Below are positions 1-5,912 of a stretch of DNA of 17,770 nucleotides, in pieces; the first letter of the stretch is position 1; every line of letters begins with the position of its first letter. The position numbers were made by a program, and so were the translations under genes. This DNA comes from Prevotellaceae bacterium UBA2718. Its GTDB lineage: Bacteria; Bacteroidota; Bacteroidia; Bacteroidales; Bacteroidaceae. The stretch is from NCBI GenBank assembly GCA_002353975.1, contig DEKQ01000071.1:24505-42274 (forward strand). Reading direction: 5' to 3'. The notes under the pieces were generated by a model. That model made no database searches. It had not been told where the DNA came from and worked only from the letters and a program-made list of their open reading frames with translations.

Positions 1-56
1 TGAACATTGAACATTGAGAATTGCATTATGCATTCTGAATTATTAATTCTGCATTA
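1..56. repeat. Degenerate heptanucleotide tandem repeat, 8 units
   Basis: Positions 1-56 divide into eight consecutive 7-bp units with no slippage. The first two are identical (TGAACAT), the units at 22 and 50 are identical (TGCATTA), and the others are variants that nearly all begin TG. The array ends 7 nt before the start codon at 64 and probably continues to the left of the window. It occupies the space where the leader of the next gene would be. Such AT-rich short-period spacers are frequent between genes in Bacteroidota; no function is evident. Confidence 0.7.
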
Positions 57-63
57 AATATAC

Positions 64-1092
64 ATGACTTTCCACTATTTTAACCCCGACCACGAGATTG
101 CTATGGCGATGAATGCCGGACGCTACTCCGTACCTCTCGCAGCCCGCCGTATGCGCGAACAGTTCGACTTTCTGCCTGCACTTTGGGCAAGGACTGCTGA
201 CACGGTGATAGTGGACGATGTCACAGCTGCCAAGGAACGATATGCATCTGTGGAACTGGCTATGCGTTCGCATCCCACGTTTATAACTCTCAGTCAGCTG
301 CCGGAAATGATTGAAGGCAAGCGAATCATAGATATTCAACCGTGGGGATGGGACAAGGCTTTGTGGCAAACCCTGCGTGATGCCGGAGTGAAAGAAGAGT
401 ATATGCCAACTATAAGGCAGTTGAATAAAATCCGTGACTTGTCACACAGAGCAATGGCGGTCAGGCTGCTTGACAGCATGAAGGAATTTGATGGAGTGAC
501 AGGCTTCTCACGACTTTGCGACTCTTACGAAGAAGCGCTGCTCTTTCTTGACCGTAACAAGGATGTGCACATAAAGTCGCCGTGGAGCTGCAGCGGTCGT
601 GGAGTGAAGCACATGAAAGCAGACACCGTTACGGAGAGCGAACTGCAATGGATTGCCAACACCATTGAGAGGCAACACTCTGTGATAGCGGAGGTGACGT
701 GTAATAAAGTAATGGACTTCGCTGTGCTTTTCATTGCCAACAAGATAGGCACGGTGAGATATCACGGCCTCTCCATCTTCCATACCCACAACGGGGCATA
801 CTGCGGCAACATACTCGCATCAGACAAGGAGAAGAAGGAGATGATATACACTTACATCCAACCAGCACTACTGAAAGCCGTCACAGAGAGAATCGAGCAA
901 TTTCTCACAGAGCACATCGGAGGCGCATATCATGGACCAATAGGCGTGGACATGATGGTGTGTGAAGCAGACAAGGAGGGGGAATATCTGCTCAATCCAT
1001 GCGTGGAAATCAACATGCGCCGCACAATGGGACATGTTGCCCTCGCACTCGCAAGACGCGGACAGAGAGGAATGTTCAAATTGACGAATTGA
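64..1092 (+). CDS. ATP-grasp-like conserved protein, function unknown
   Basis: 342 aa, no signal peptide or membrane segment, so cytoplasmic. The N-terminus (FNPDHEIAMA, residues 6-15) resembles a family of uncharacterised Bacteroidota proteins that open with FNPxHDxALA. The middle and C-terminus have features of an ATP-grasp fold: KSPWSCSGRGVK (171-182) looks like a lysine plus glycine-rich nucleotide loop, VIAE (207-210) fits the acidic residue after the adenine-contact strand, and NPCVEINMRR (311-320) fits the E-x-N metal-binding strand with a following Arg. ATP-grasp enzymes join a carboxylate to an amine or thiol through an acyl-phosphate; no substrate can be assigned. The first ATG after the repeat is used, which keeps the conserved start. 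The next gene begins 23 nt downstream on the same strand, so cotranscription with the GH43 gene is likely, although a functional link is not obvious. The stop codon lies inside an 8-bp direct repeat. The fold assignment is inferred by eye. Confidence 0.72.
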   Translation: MTFHYFNPDHEIAMAMNAGRYSVPLAARRMREQFDFLPALWARTADTVIVDDVTAAKERYASVELAMRSHPTFITLSQLPEMIEGKRIIDIQPWGWDKALWQTLRDAGVKEEYMPTIRQLNKIRDLSHRAMAVRLLDSMKEFDGVTGFSRLCDSYEEALLFLDRNKDVHIKSPWSCSGRGVKHMKADTVTESELQWIANTIERQHSVIAEVTCNKVMDFAVLFIANKIGTVRYHGLSIFHTHNGAYCGNILASDKEKKEMIYTYIQPALLKAVTERIEQFLTEHIGGAYHGPIGVDMMVCEADKEGEYLLNPCVEINMRRTMGHVALALARRGQRGMFKLTN

Positions 1093-1096
1093 CGAA
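1081..1096. repeat. 8-bp direct repeat spanning the stop codon
   Basis: TTGACGAA occurs twice in tandem (1081-1088 and 1089-1096), followed by CTAACTAAC. The stop codon of the upstream gene (1090-1092) is inside the second copy, so the last two codons and the spacer to the GH43 gene are made of repeat sequence. Gain or loss of one unit would change the C-terminal residues of the upstream protein. Confidence 0.6.
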
Positions 1097-1115
1097 CTAA
1101 CTAACCATATTTATT

Positions 1116-2831
1116 ATGAAACTGATTTCTCTACTATTCCTGGCATTGCCATTAGTGGCTCATGCTGACAACTACAAATCGCAGGTGTGGTCACCAGACA
1201 ATGGTGACGGAACCTTCACCAATCCTATTATCAACGCAGACTATTCAGACCCCGATGTGTGCATAGGGGCCAGCGGAGAGGATTTCTATCTCACCGCCTC
1301 AAGTTTCTGTCACACTCCTGGACTGCCTATCCTGCATTCCAAGGACCTCGTAAACTGGAAGATTGTAAATCATGCAGTCAAGTCTCTCCCACCCTTCGAC
1401 CGTTACGCTGTGCCCCAGCACGGCAACGGTGTGTGGGCTCCATCCATACGATATAACCAGAACAACCAGACTTATTATATCTATTGGGGTGACCCAGACC
1501 TCGGAGTCTTTGTAACCACAGCAAAAGACCCAGAGGGCGAGTGGACCGTGCCGCAATGTATCATACCCGGAAAAGGCATCATTGACACTACCCCACTGTG
1601 GGATGATGACGGGCGTTGCTACCTCGTGAATGGCTGGGCAAACTCTCGTGCAGGCTTCAACAGCGTGCTTACCGTGCGCGAACTGTCTGCCGACGGTATG
1701 AGCCAGATTGGAGACCCTGTAATAGTCTTTGACGGCAACGGTACTCATGACCGCACCGCTGAAGGTCCGAAATTCTATAAGCGTGGCGAATGGTATTGGA
1801 TTATGTGCCCTGCAGGAGGCGTGCCCATAGGACATCAGCTTGCTATGCGCTCAAAATCACCATACGGACCATACGAAAGCAAAACAGTACTCGCTGAGGG
1901 TAATACGAATATCAACGGCCCTCATCAAGGTGGATGGATACACCTGAAGAGCGGAGAAGACTGGTTCGTACACTTCCAGGACAAAGAGGCCTACGGGCGC
2001 GTGGTGTGGCTCGAACCGGTAAAATGGGTGGACAACTGGCCAGTGATGGGCGAAAAGCAGGGCGTGAAGGCATACGGCAAGACTGAAAAGTATGCCGGAC
2101 AGCCGGTAATGAGATACAAGAAGCCAAATGTGGGCAAGACATATCCCGTCTGCAATCCTGTGGAGAGCGATGAATTTGAAACTACTACGCTCGGAAAGCA
2201 GTGGCAGTGGAACAGCAATTATGACCAGACTTTCGGTATGCCCACACCATACGGATACTTCCGCCTGTACTGCCACCGTCAGAGCAAGGATTTCGCTAAC
2301 CTCTGGGAAGCTGGAGGATTGCTGCTGCAGAAAACCCCTGCAGACAACTTCACCGCCACGACAAAAGTTACTATGACCGCAAAGGACGAGGGACAGTATG
2401 GAGGTATCACGGTGTTTGGCATGGACTATTCTTCACTCGTACTGTGCCGCGTAGGCAACGAGTTCCAGCTGCAGCAGATAACCTGCAAGAATGCAGACAA
2501 AGGAAAACCAGAGAACATCAAGGTCATCGCCACGTTCAAGCCTTCTTCTGCCGACAAAGTGAATTATCAGCCAGCGTTGCACAGACAGATGTACCTGCAG
2601 CTCAAGGTGCAGTACATCGGTGGCAAGACCAAGGAAGGCACCAACAAGCATGAGGCACACGTGACCTTCGCATATTCTGAGGACGGCAAGAAGTTCAAGC
2701 CCTGCGGCGATACGTTTACAATGCGTCAGGGCAAATGGGTCGGTGCAAAAGTGGGACTCGTGGCTGCTGAAGCGAATGGAAAGAAAGTACGCGGTTGGCT
2801 GGATGCTGACTGGTTCAGAATTACTAAATAA
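1116..2831 (+). CDS. Secreted GH43 glycosidase (beta-xylosidase / alpha-L-arabinofuranosidase type)
   Basis: 571 aa. A signal peptide (residues 1-17, hydrophobic core LISLLFLALPLV, ending AHA) targets it to the periplasm or beyond. The five-bladed GH43 propeller covers about residues 35-335. The three catalytic acids are visible: general base D45 in DYSDPDV, pKa-modulating D157 in GIIDTTPLWDDDG, and general acid E216 in TAEGPKFYK. Residues ~350-571 (ESDEF...W.WN at the start, DWFRI at the end) form the concanavalin-like C-terminal domain of beta-xylosidase-type GH43 enzymes, which shapes the active-site pocket. This architecture and length fit GH43 subfamily 12-like enzymes that remove terminal arabinofuranose or xylose from plant hemicellulose or pectin side chains. 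It is on the opposite strand from the PUL and convergent with it, so co-regulation is not implied, though the substrate class is compatible. Family call is strong; linkage specificity is inference. Confidence 0.92.
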   Translation: MKLISLLFLALPLVAHADNYKSQVWSPDNGDGTFTNPIINADYSDPDVCIGASGEDFYLTASSFCHTPGLPILHSKDLVNWKIVNHAVKSLPPFDRYAVPQHGNGVWAPSIRYNQNNQTYYIYWGDPDLGVFVTTAKDPEGEWTVPQCIIPGKGIIDTTPLWDDDGRCYLVNGWANSRAGFNSVLTVRELSADGMSQIGDPVIVFDGNGTHDRTAEGPKFYKRGEWYWIMCPAGGVPIGHQLAMRSKSPYGPYESKTVLAEGNTNINGPHQGGWIHLKSGEDWFVHFQDKEAYGRVVWLEPVKWVDNWPVMGEKQGVKAYGKTEKYAGQPVMRYKKPNVGKTYPVCNPVESDEFETTTLGKQWQWNSNYDQTFGMPTPYGYFRLYCHRQSKDFANLWEAGGLLLQKTPADNFTATTKVTMTAKDEGQYGGITVFGMDYSSLVLCRVGNEFQLQQITCKNADKGKPENIKVIATFKPSSADKVNYQPALHRQMYLQLKVQYIGGKTKEGTNKHEAHVTFAYSEDGKKFKPCGDTFTMRQGKWVGAKVGLVAAEANGKKVRGWLDADWFRITK

Positions 2832-2840
2832 AAACTAACG

Positions 2841-2899
2841 AAAACTTGCAGTTTTGTGATACCTTTGCCCTGCAATGGTGCTCCAAAACTGCAAGTTTT
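2841..2899 (+). terminator. Perfect 16-bp inverted repeat, probable terminator after GH43
   Basis: AAAACTTGCAGTTTTG (2841-2856) is the exact reverse complement of 2884-2899, giving a 16-bp stem with a 27-nt loop, starting 10 nt after the GH43 stop. The descending arm ends in a T run (2896-2900), compatible with rho-independent termination of the plus-strand transcript. The loop is long for a classical terminator and contains a promoter-like box, so another role is possible. Confidence 0.55.
2860..2867 (+). promoter_or_regulatory. Promoter-like -7 box inside the hairpin loop
   Basis: TACCTTTG matches the Bacteroidota -7 consensus TAnnTTTG and is followed by GC, as is common. It lies in the loop of the 2841-2899 inverted repeat. 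A TTG occurs in the left arm at 2845-2847, but its spacing to the box is only 12 nt, so a good -33 element is not clear. Downstream, an ATG at 2875 opens a 14-codon frame only (ends at a TGA at 2917-2919). It could be a remnant promoter of a lost gene. Confidence 0.3.
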
Positions 2900-3366
2900 T
2901 CAATTATGGCCCAATTTGACACTTTGCTCATTTTTGGCCTATTTTTTAGTCAAAAGTGATTTTCGTACCTTCAAAATTAGCGCGAATTTGGGAGCGACGA
3001 AGCCCAAGCTCGCGTATAACGCACGAGAGAGGACGAATAGCCAACATGCTGGCTGACTGACACTTGTCGCGATTTGCACCGAAAACAGGACAAAAGAGTA
3101 GAAATATCTGCGAAACAAACGGGGGTAAAAGACCTGCTATTAGGCCCTAATCGCAGCTTCGCAACAGATTGTGGAGTAGCTATCAGAGCCTAAAAGACCT
3201 ACTATCACCTCCCAAATTGAGAATAGAGAACTGAAAAATGAGAGTTTCGCCTGTCTGAATGCAAGTTTTTGTCCTTCTGGGCTCTCCAGATTTCATTTTT
3301 TAGTCGAAAGTTTCAAAAATCACTTTTGCTCAATTTTCGGGCAAAAATCAGTCATTTTGTAAAATG
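2900..3366. other. Non-coding, repeat-bearing intergenic stretch
   Basis: No credible gene on either strand. Visible structures: CAAAAGTGATTTT (2951-2963) is the exact reverse complement of 3316-3328; TTTTTTAGTCAAAAGT (2943-2958) recurs at about 3296-3311 with one mismatch; GCAAGTTTTT occurs at 2891-2900 and again near 3262; TAAAAGACCTGCTAT (3126-3140) recurs with one mismatch at 3191-3205; CGCGAATTTGGG (2981-2992) can pair with 3003-3014 over a 10-nt loop; ATTAGG-C-CCTAAT (3139-3151) is a near-perfect palindrome. The combination suggests a decayed non-autonomous element or repeat cluster, but no target-site duplication was identified. Confidence 0.4.
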
Positions 3367-3507
3367 CTACTTCGCATACATTTTGTTGCCATTCTTGATA
3401 TAGATACCCTTTGTAGGAAGAGCCTCCAATCTTCGCCCCTGAAGGTCATAGATTCCTTCTACGGGGCGTGAGGCTGTGCCTATGCTATTGATGGATGTCA
3501 AATCAAG
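3367..3507 (-). pseudogene. Orphan 3' end of a secreted-protein gene (C-terminal tail only)
   Basis: Reading the minus strand from 3507 to the TAG at 3369-3367 gives 46 codons bounded upstream by two consecutive TGA stops (3513-3508). The peptide contains VEGIYDLQGRRLEALPTKG and then IYIKNGNKMYAK before the stop. This is the stereotyped C-terminus found on many secreted or cell-surface Prevotella proteins (xGIYDLQGRR....KGIYIxNGKK), often interpreted as a sorting/anchoring tail. No start codon, signal peptide or body of a protein is present upstream, so this is the leftover end of a deleted gene, not a complete gene. Recognition of the tail is by motif; identity of the lost protein is unknown. 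Confidence 0.7.
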
Positions 3508-3590
3508 TCATCACGGACTAAAAGAGTTAAATATGCTTCAAAATTTGGAAGATAATTTACAATTTAGAAAATCATTTCGGTTTTTATTTG

Positions 3591-3598
3591 TATATTTG
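3591..3598 (+). promoter_or_regulatory. -7 promoter box upstream of the truncated regulator start
   Basis: TATATTTG matches TAnnTTTG exactly and is followed by CA. It lies 17 nt before the ATG at 3616. The upstream 60 nt are very AT-rich, but a clear -33 TTTG at ideal spacing was not found. The placement fits a promoter that once served the small gene beginning at 3616. Confidence 0.5.
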
Positions 3599-3615
3599 CA
3601 GCAAAATGTTGAAGT

Positions 3616-3672
3616 ATGGAACCAAAACATTTGAATAGACTAAGGGTGATTATCGCAGAAAAGAACCTCTTA
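3616..3672 (+). pseudogene. Truncated start of a small XRE-type HTH regulator (remnant)
   Basis: The frame from 3616 begins MEPKHLNRLRVIIAEKNL. This closely resembles the opening of short Bacteroidota helix-turn-helix (XRE/Cro-like) regulators, which typically start ...LNRIKxVLAEK..TN and continue with KWLAEQLG. Here the similarity stops after about 18 codons; the frame runs on to 3813 through unrelated Thr/Glu/Ser-rich sequence, with no recognisable helix-turn-helix. A -7 box lies at 3591-3598, so the 5' end and promoter survive while the body is gone. It could instead be a genuine 65-aa protein of unknown function ending at 3813, but a deletion remnant is the better reading. Confidence 0.45.
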
Positions 3673-3833
3673 AAAATAACTGAGACAACTGAAACTGAGA
3701 CGCTTTTCAGCCCACAGTCAGCTTTCCTCTCCCAGGCTGTTGGTCTCTTTTCAGCTACCATTCCACGAGCGCTTGTCGGGCGAGGATGGCTTCTAAATTC
3801 CTTACGTCGATAACAGGAATCTTGATACTGCGT
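3673..3833. other. Residual sequence downstream of the PUL, no gene seen
   Basis: Contains a 15-nt-period duplication (AACTGAGAC at 3678-3686 and 3693-3701). A minus-strand open stretch between stops, ending at 3755, overlaps the esterase stop. No convincing hairpin terminator for the minus-strand operon was found here. Confidence 0.4.
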
Positions 3834-5813
3834 TTAGTCCTGGATAACTACCCTTCCCTTTGCCAACGAAAGAAGATCGGGAATGTCGTAACAGCACAAG
3901 ACACCAGGAATGACGTTCGACATCATGTCGTGCTGCACGGGGTGCTGAATGTAATTGCGCCAGGTCTTCAATGTGCGGGTGAGTGTGGCACCAGCCAATC
4001 GCTCGTCGAGCACAGCAGCGTGCATCACTACGACTGCGTTCATTCCGTCAGCCTTGACTGTAATCTGGCGGCCCTTCAACTTTTCGTCAGCCGAACAGAA
4101 ATTGAGAATGGTGCGCAAATCCTGCACACGCTGACCTATGAGCGGTTTGCCTGCATGCAGGGATGTTACTGCAGAACGATACTGAGTATTCCAATACTTG
4201 GAAAGGTTGTACTCGAAAATGTCGCTCGTCTCACCAAAACCTCGCAGGTCGGCATAGACATGAATCGTGCCGTCGGAGAATGCATCACGACGATCGGTCT
4301 CTATCAGCAGACTTGCCTTTCCTGCATCAGCAAGATGGATGCAAACCTTCGACTGCTGATTGGCAACCGACGGAATCCTGACGATGACAGGAACAGGATA
4401 CTGACCTTCGCAATCGAGCTGATAACGATATTCCTCCACGTCGCGCTGCGATTCGTGGCGAGTCTCAATAGCATTCCAATGATCGTTCAGTCCAGAAAGT
4501 CCCAACAGCTTCAGAATGTCAGCCTTCACCTTGTCGGCCGACTGCGAACAGAAAGCCTGGCGCTGGGCTGACAGCCTGTCCATCTGTGCCTCACACTCCT
4601 GCATGGAGCTGAGCGCATCCTTGTATTCCAAGTTTACCTGTCCTGTCTTGGTGCAACGCATGTCGTCACTACGCCAGTAAGTATAAGGCTTCACCTCGCC
4701 CTGTGCATCGCCCAAGAGAGCCTTGCGGAAGAAGCTTACCATCTTGTCCTGGCTGGGCTTGGGAATGGCGTGTCCGTCGTCGTAATAAAACTGTTCGGCA
4801 GCATCGGGCGCTCCCAGCAGACTGTAGCAACGATTCACCTCTTCATAGCCACGCAAGGCTCCCCAATGGTCAACGAAGTCGAAACGTCCGTCAAGAATCA
4901 GGAAAGGCTTTGGCGCATTCATCATCGCCATGTCGGCTATCTCGATGTGCTCGCGTCCTTCGCCTGGAATCCACTGACATCCGTCGCTTGGGCCTTGAGT
5001 CTCCAGGGTTCTTTCGCGCGACGAGAAGAACAATCCCACACAACTTGCCTTCACCCTGTCGTCGAGAGCAGCCAGATAAGATGACTGCGTGCCGCCTCCC
5101 GAGAAGCCATAACAACCAATCTTGTCGCCATCAATGTCCTTACGACTGAGCAGATAGTCGATGGCGCGGCTGTTATCGAAAAACTCCTGTGCGGCAAGGC
5201 TGCTGCCAAGGAGGATGAAGCCCGGAGCAATGAGTGTATGCTCGGTAGTTACGCCACGGGTAAGATTCTTGCCCTGTGCATCGATGGTTTGCTGGCGCTC
5301 ACCCTGTGAGAAGGGGTCGACCACCATGGAAGCAATACCATTGACAGCCAACTGCTCAGCACTTCCCGAACCCGTGCCCTTTCCGTCGAGTCCATGTCCG
5401 CACATCTCGATACAGGCAGGAATCTTGCCCAGCACCTTCTCGGGCAGATAAAGATGGGCTGTGACGTAACGGCCTGGCGTACTCTGAAAGACAATCTTCT
5501 CGACTATAAAGCCGTTGCCCTTCAACGAGCCCACTACCTTGGCATTGAGTTTGCCACGCTGTGGCATTTCGCCAGCCAACTGACCAAAACGACTGCGCAA
5601 CTGGCTCACGTATTGCTGCATGGCTTCCTTCGACTGGCAAGCCTTTTCGAAAGCCTGCTGGCGCTCATAGTTCTGAGCGTGTACTGGCAGCATCTCGTAG
5701 TTGTAGAGCGAGGTGGCAGTCTTGAACTTCAGAGCCTTGTAAGAGCCCTGAGCCATTGCCACCGTACCTGCAAGCACGGCGGCAACCGATAAGAATAATC
5801 TGTTTCTATACAT
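3834..5813 (-). CDS. Secreted two-domain alpha/beta-hydrolase, putative carbohydrate esterase
   Basis: 659 aa with a signal peptide (residues 1-21, core LFLSVAAVLAGTVAMA). Domain 1 (about 85-365) is an alpha/beta-hydrolase related to acetyl-xylan-esterase-like proteins: nucleophile S238 in GCYGFSGGG, acid probably D312 in LDGRFDFVD, and H348 in YDDGHAI. Domain 2 (about 440-659) has the same succession of elements but no nucleophile: ITVKADGMNA..., residues 584-610, aligns with the S238 region and carries no GxSxG. The protein also ends where the acid-bearing loop would begin. It probably removes acetyl or similar esters from PUL oligosaccharides in the periplasm so that GH105 and GH31 can act. 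It is the last gene of the minus-strand enzyme operon, 99 nt after GH31. The fold is confident; the ester cleaved is inferred. Confidence 0.82.
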   Translation of the reverse strand: MYRNRLFLSVAAVLAGTVAMAQGSYKALKFKTATSLYNYEMLPVHAQNYERQQAFEKACQSKEAMQQYVSQLRSRFGQLAGEMPQRGKLNAKVVGSLKGNGFIVEKIVFQSTPGRYVTAHLYLPEKVLGKIPACIEMCGHGLDGKGTGSGSAEQLAVNGIASMVVDPFSQGERQQTIDAQGKNLTRGVTTEHTLIAPGFILLGSSLAAQEFFDNSRAIDYLLSRKDIDGDKIGCYGFSGGGTQSSYLAALDDRVKASCVGLFFSSRERTLETQGPSDGCQWIPGEGREHIEIADMAMMNAPKPFLILDGRFDFVDHWGALRGYEEVNRCYSLLGAPDAAEQFYYDDGHAIPKPSQDKMVSFFRKALLGDAQGEVKPYTYWRSDDMRCTKTGQVNLEYKDALSSMQECEAQMDRLSAQRQAFCSQSADKVKADILKLLGLSGLNDHWNAIETRHESQRDVEEYRYQLDCEGQYPVPVIVRIPSVANQQSKVCIHLADAGKASLLIETDRRDAFSDGTIHVYADLRGFGETSDIFEYNLSKYWNTQYRSAVTSLHAGKPLIGQRVQDLRTILNFCSADEKLKGRQITVKADGMNAVVVMHAAVLDERLAGATLTRTLKTWRNYIQHPVQHDMMSNVIPGVLCCYDIPDLLSLAKGRVVIQD

Positions 5814-5840
5814 AGTAATATCTTTATAAATGCAAATGAA

Positions 5841-5867
5841 GAAGTTAGAGTAGTTGGAGAAGTTAAA
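5841..5867. repeat. 9-bp tandem repeat, three units, in the GH31-esterase gap
   Basis: Units GAAGTTAGA (5841-5849), GTAGTTGGA and GAAGTTAAA (5859-5867) follow each other without a gap. They fill part of the 99-nt spacer between the GH31 stop and the esterase start. The same GAAGTTA core appears, with a different period, in the susD-GH105 spacer. Confidence 0.6.
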
Positions 5868-5912
5868 GCCATATGCTTCATGGCAAAGTATTCAACCCCC
5901 AAAGTCTTGATT

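Noticed and set aside
2856..3056. Plus-strand frame of 66 codons after GH43
   Set aside because: Starts inside the hairpin, has no motif and runs through repeats; not credible as a protein.
3126..3205. CRISPR-like direct repeats in the 1-kb gap
   Set aside because: Only two copies of a 15-mer, with one mismatch; no array, no cas genes.
3755..3829. Minus-strand frame containing IPVIDVRNLEAILARQ and ending at 3755
   Set aside because: The peptide looks protein-like, but the frame is only about 30 codons between stops, lacks a start and overlaps the esterase stop. It may be another remnant, but nothing supports a gene.
3786..4571. Long plus-strand frame (261 codons) opposite the esterase
   Set aside because: Antisense shadow of a well-supported gene. 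It has no recognisable domain and its composition mirrors the codon bias of the minus-strand gene.
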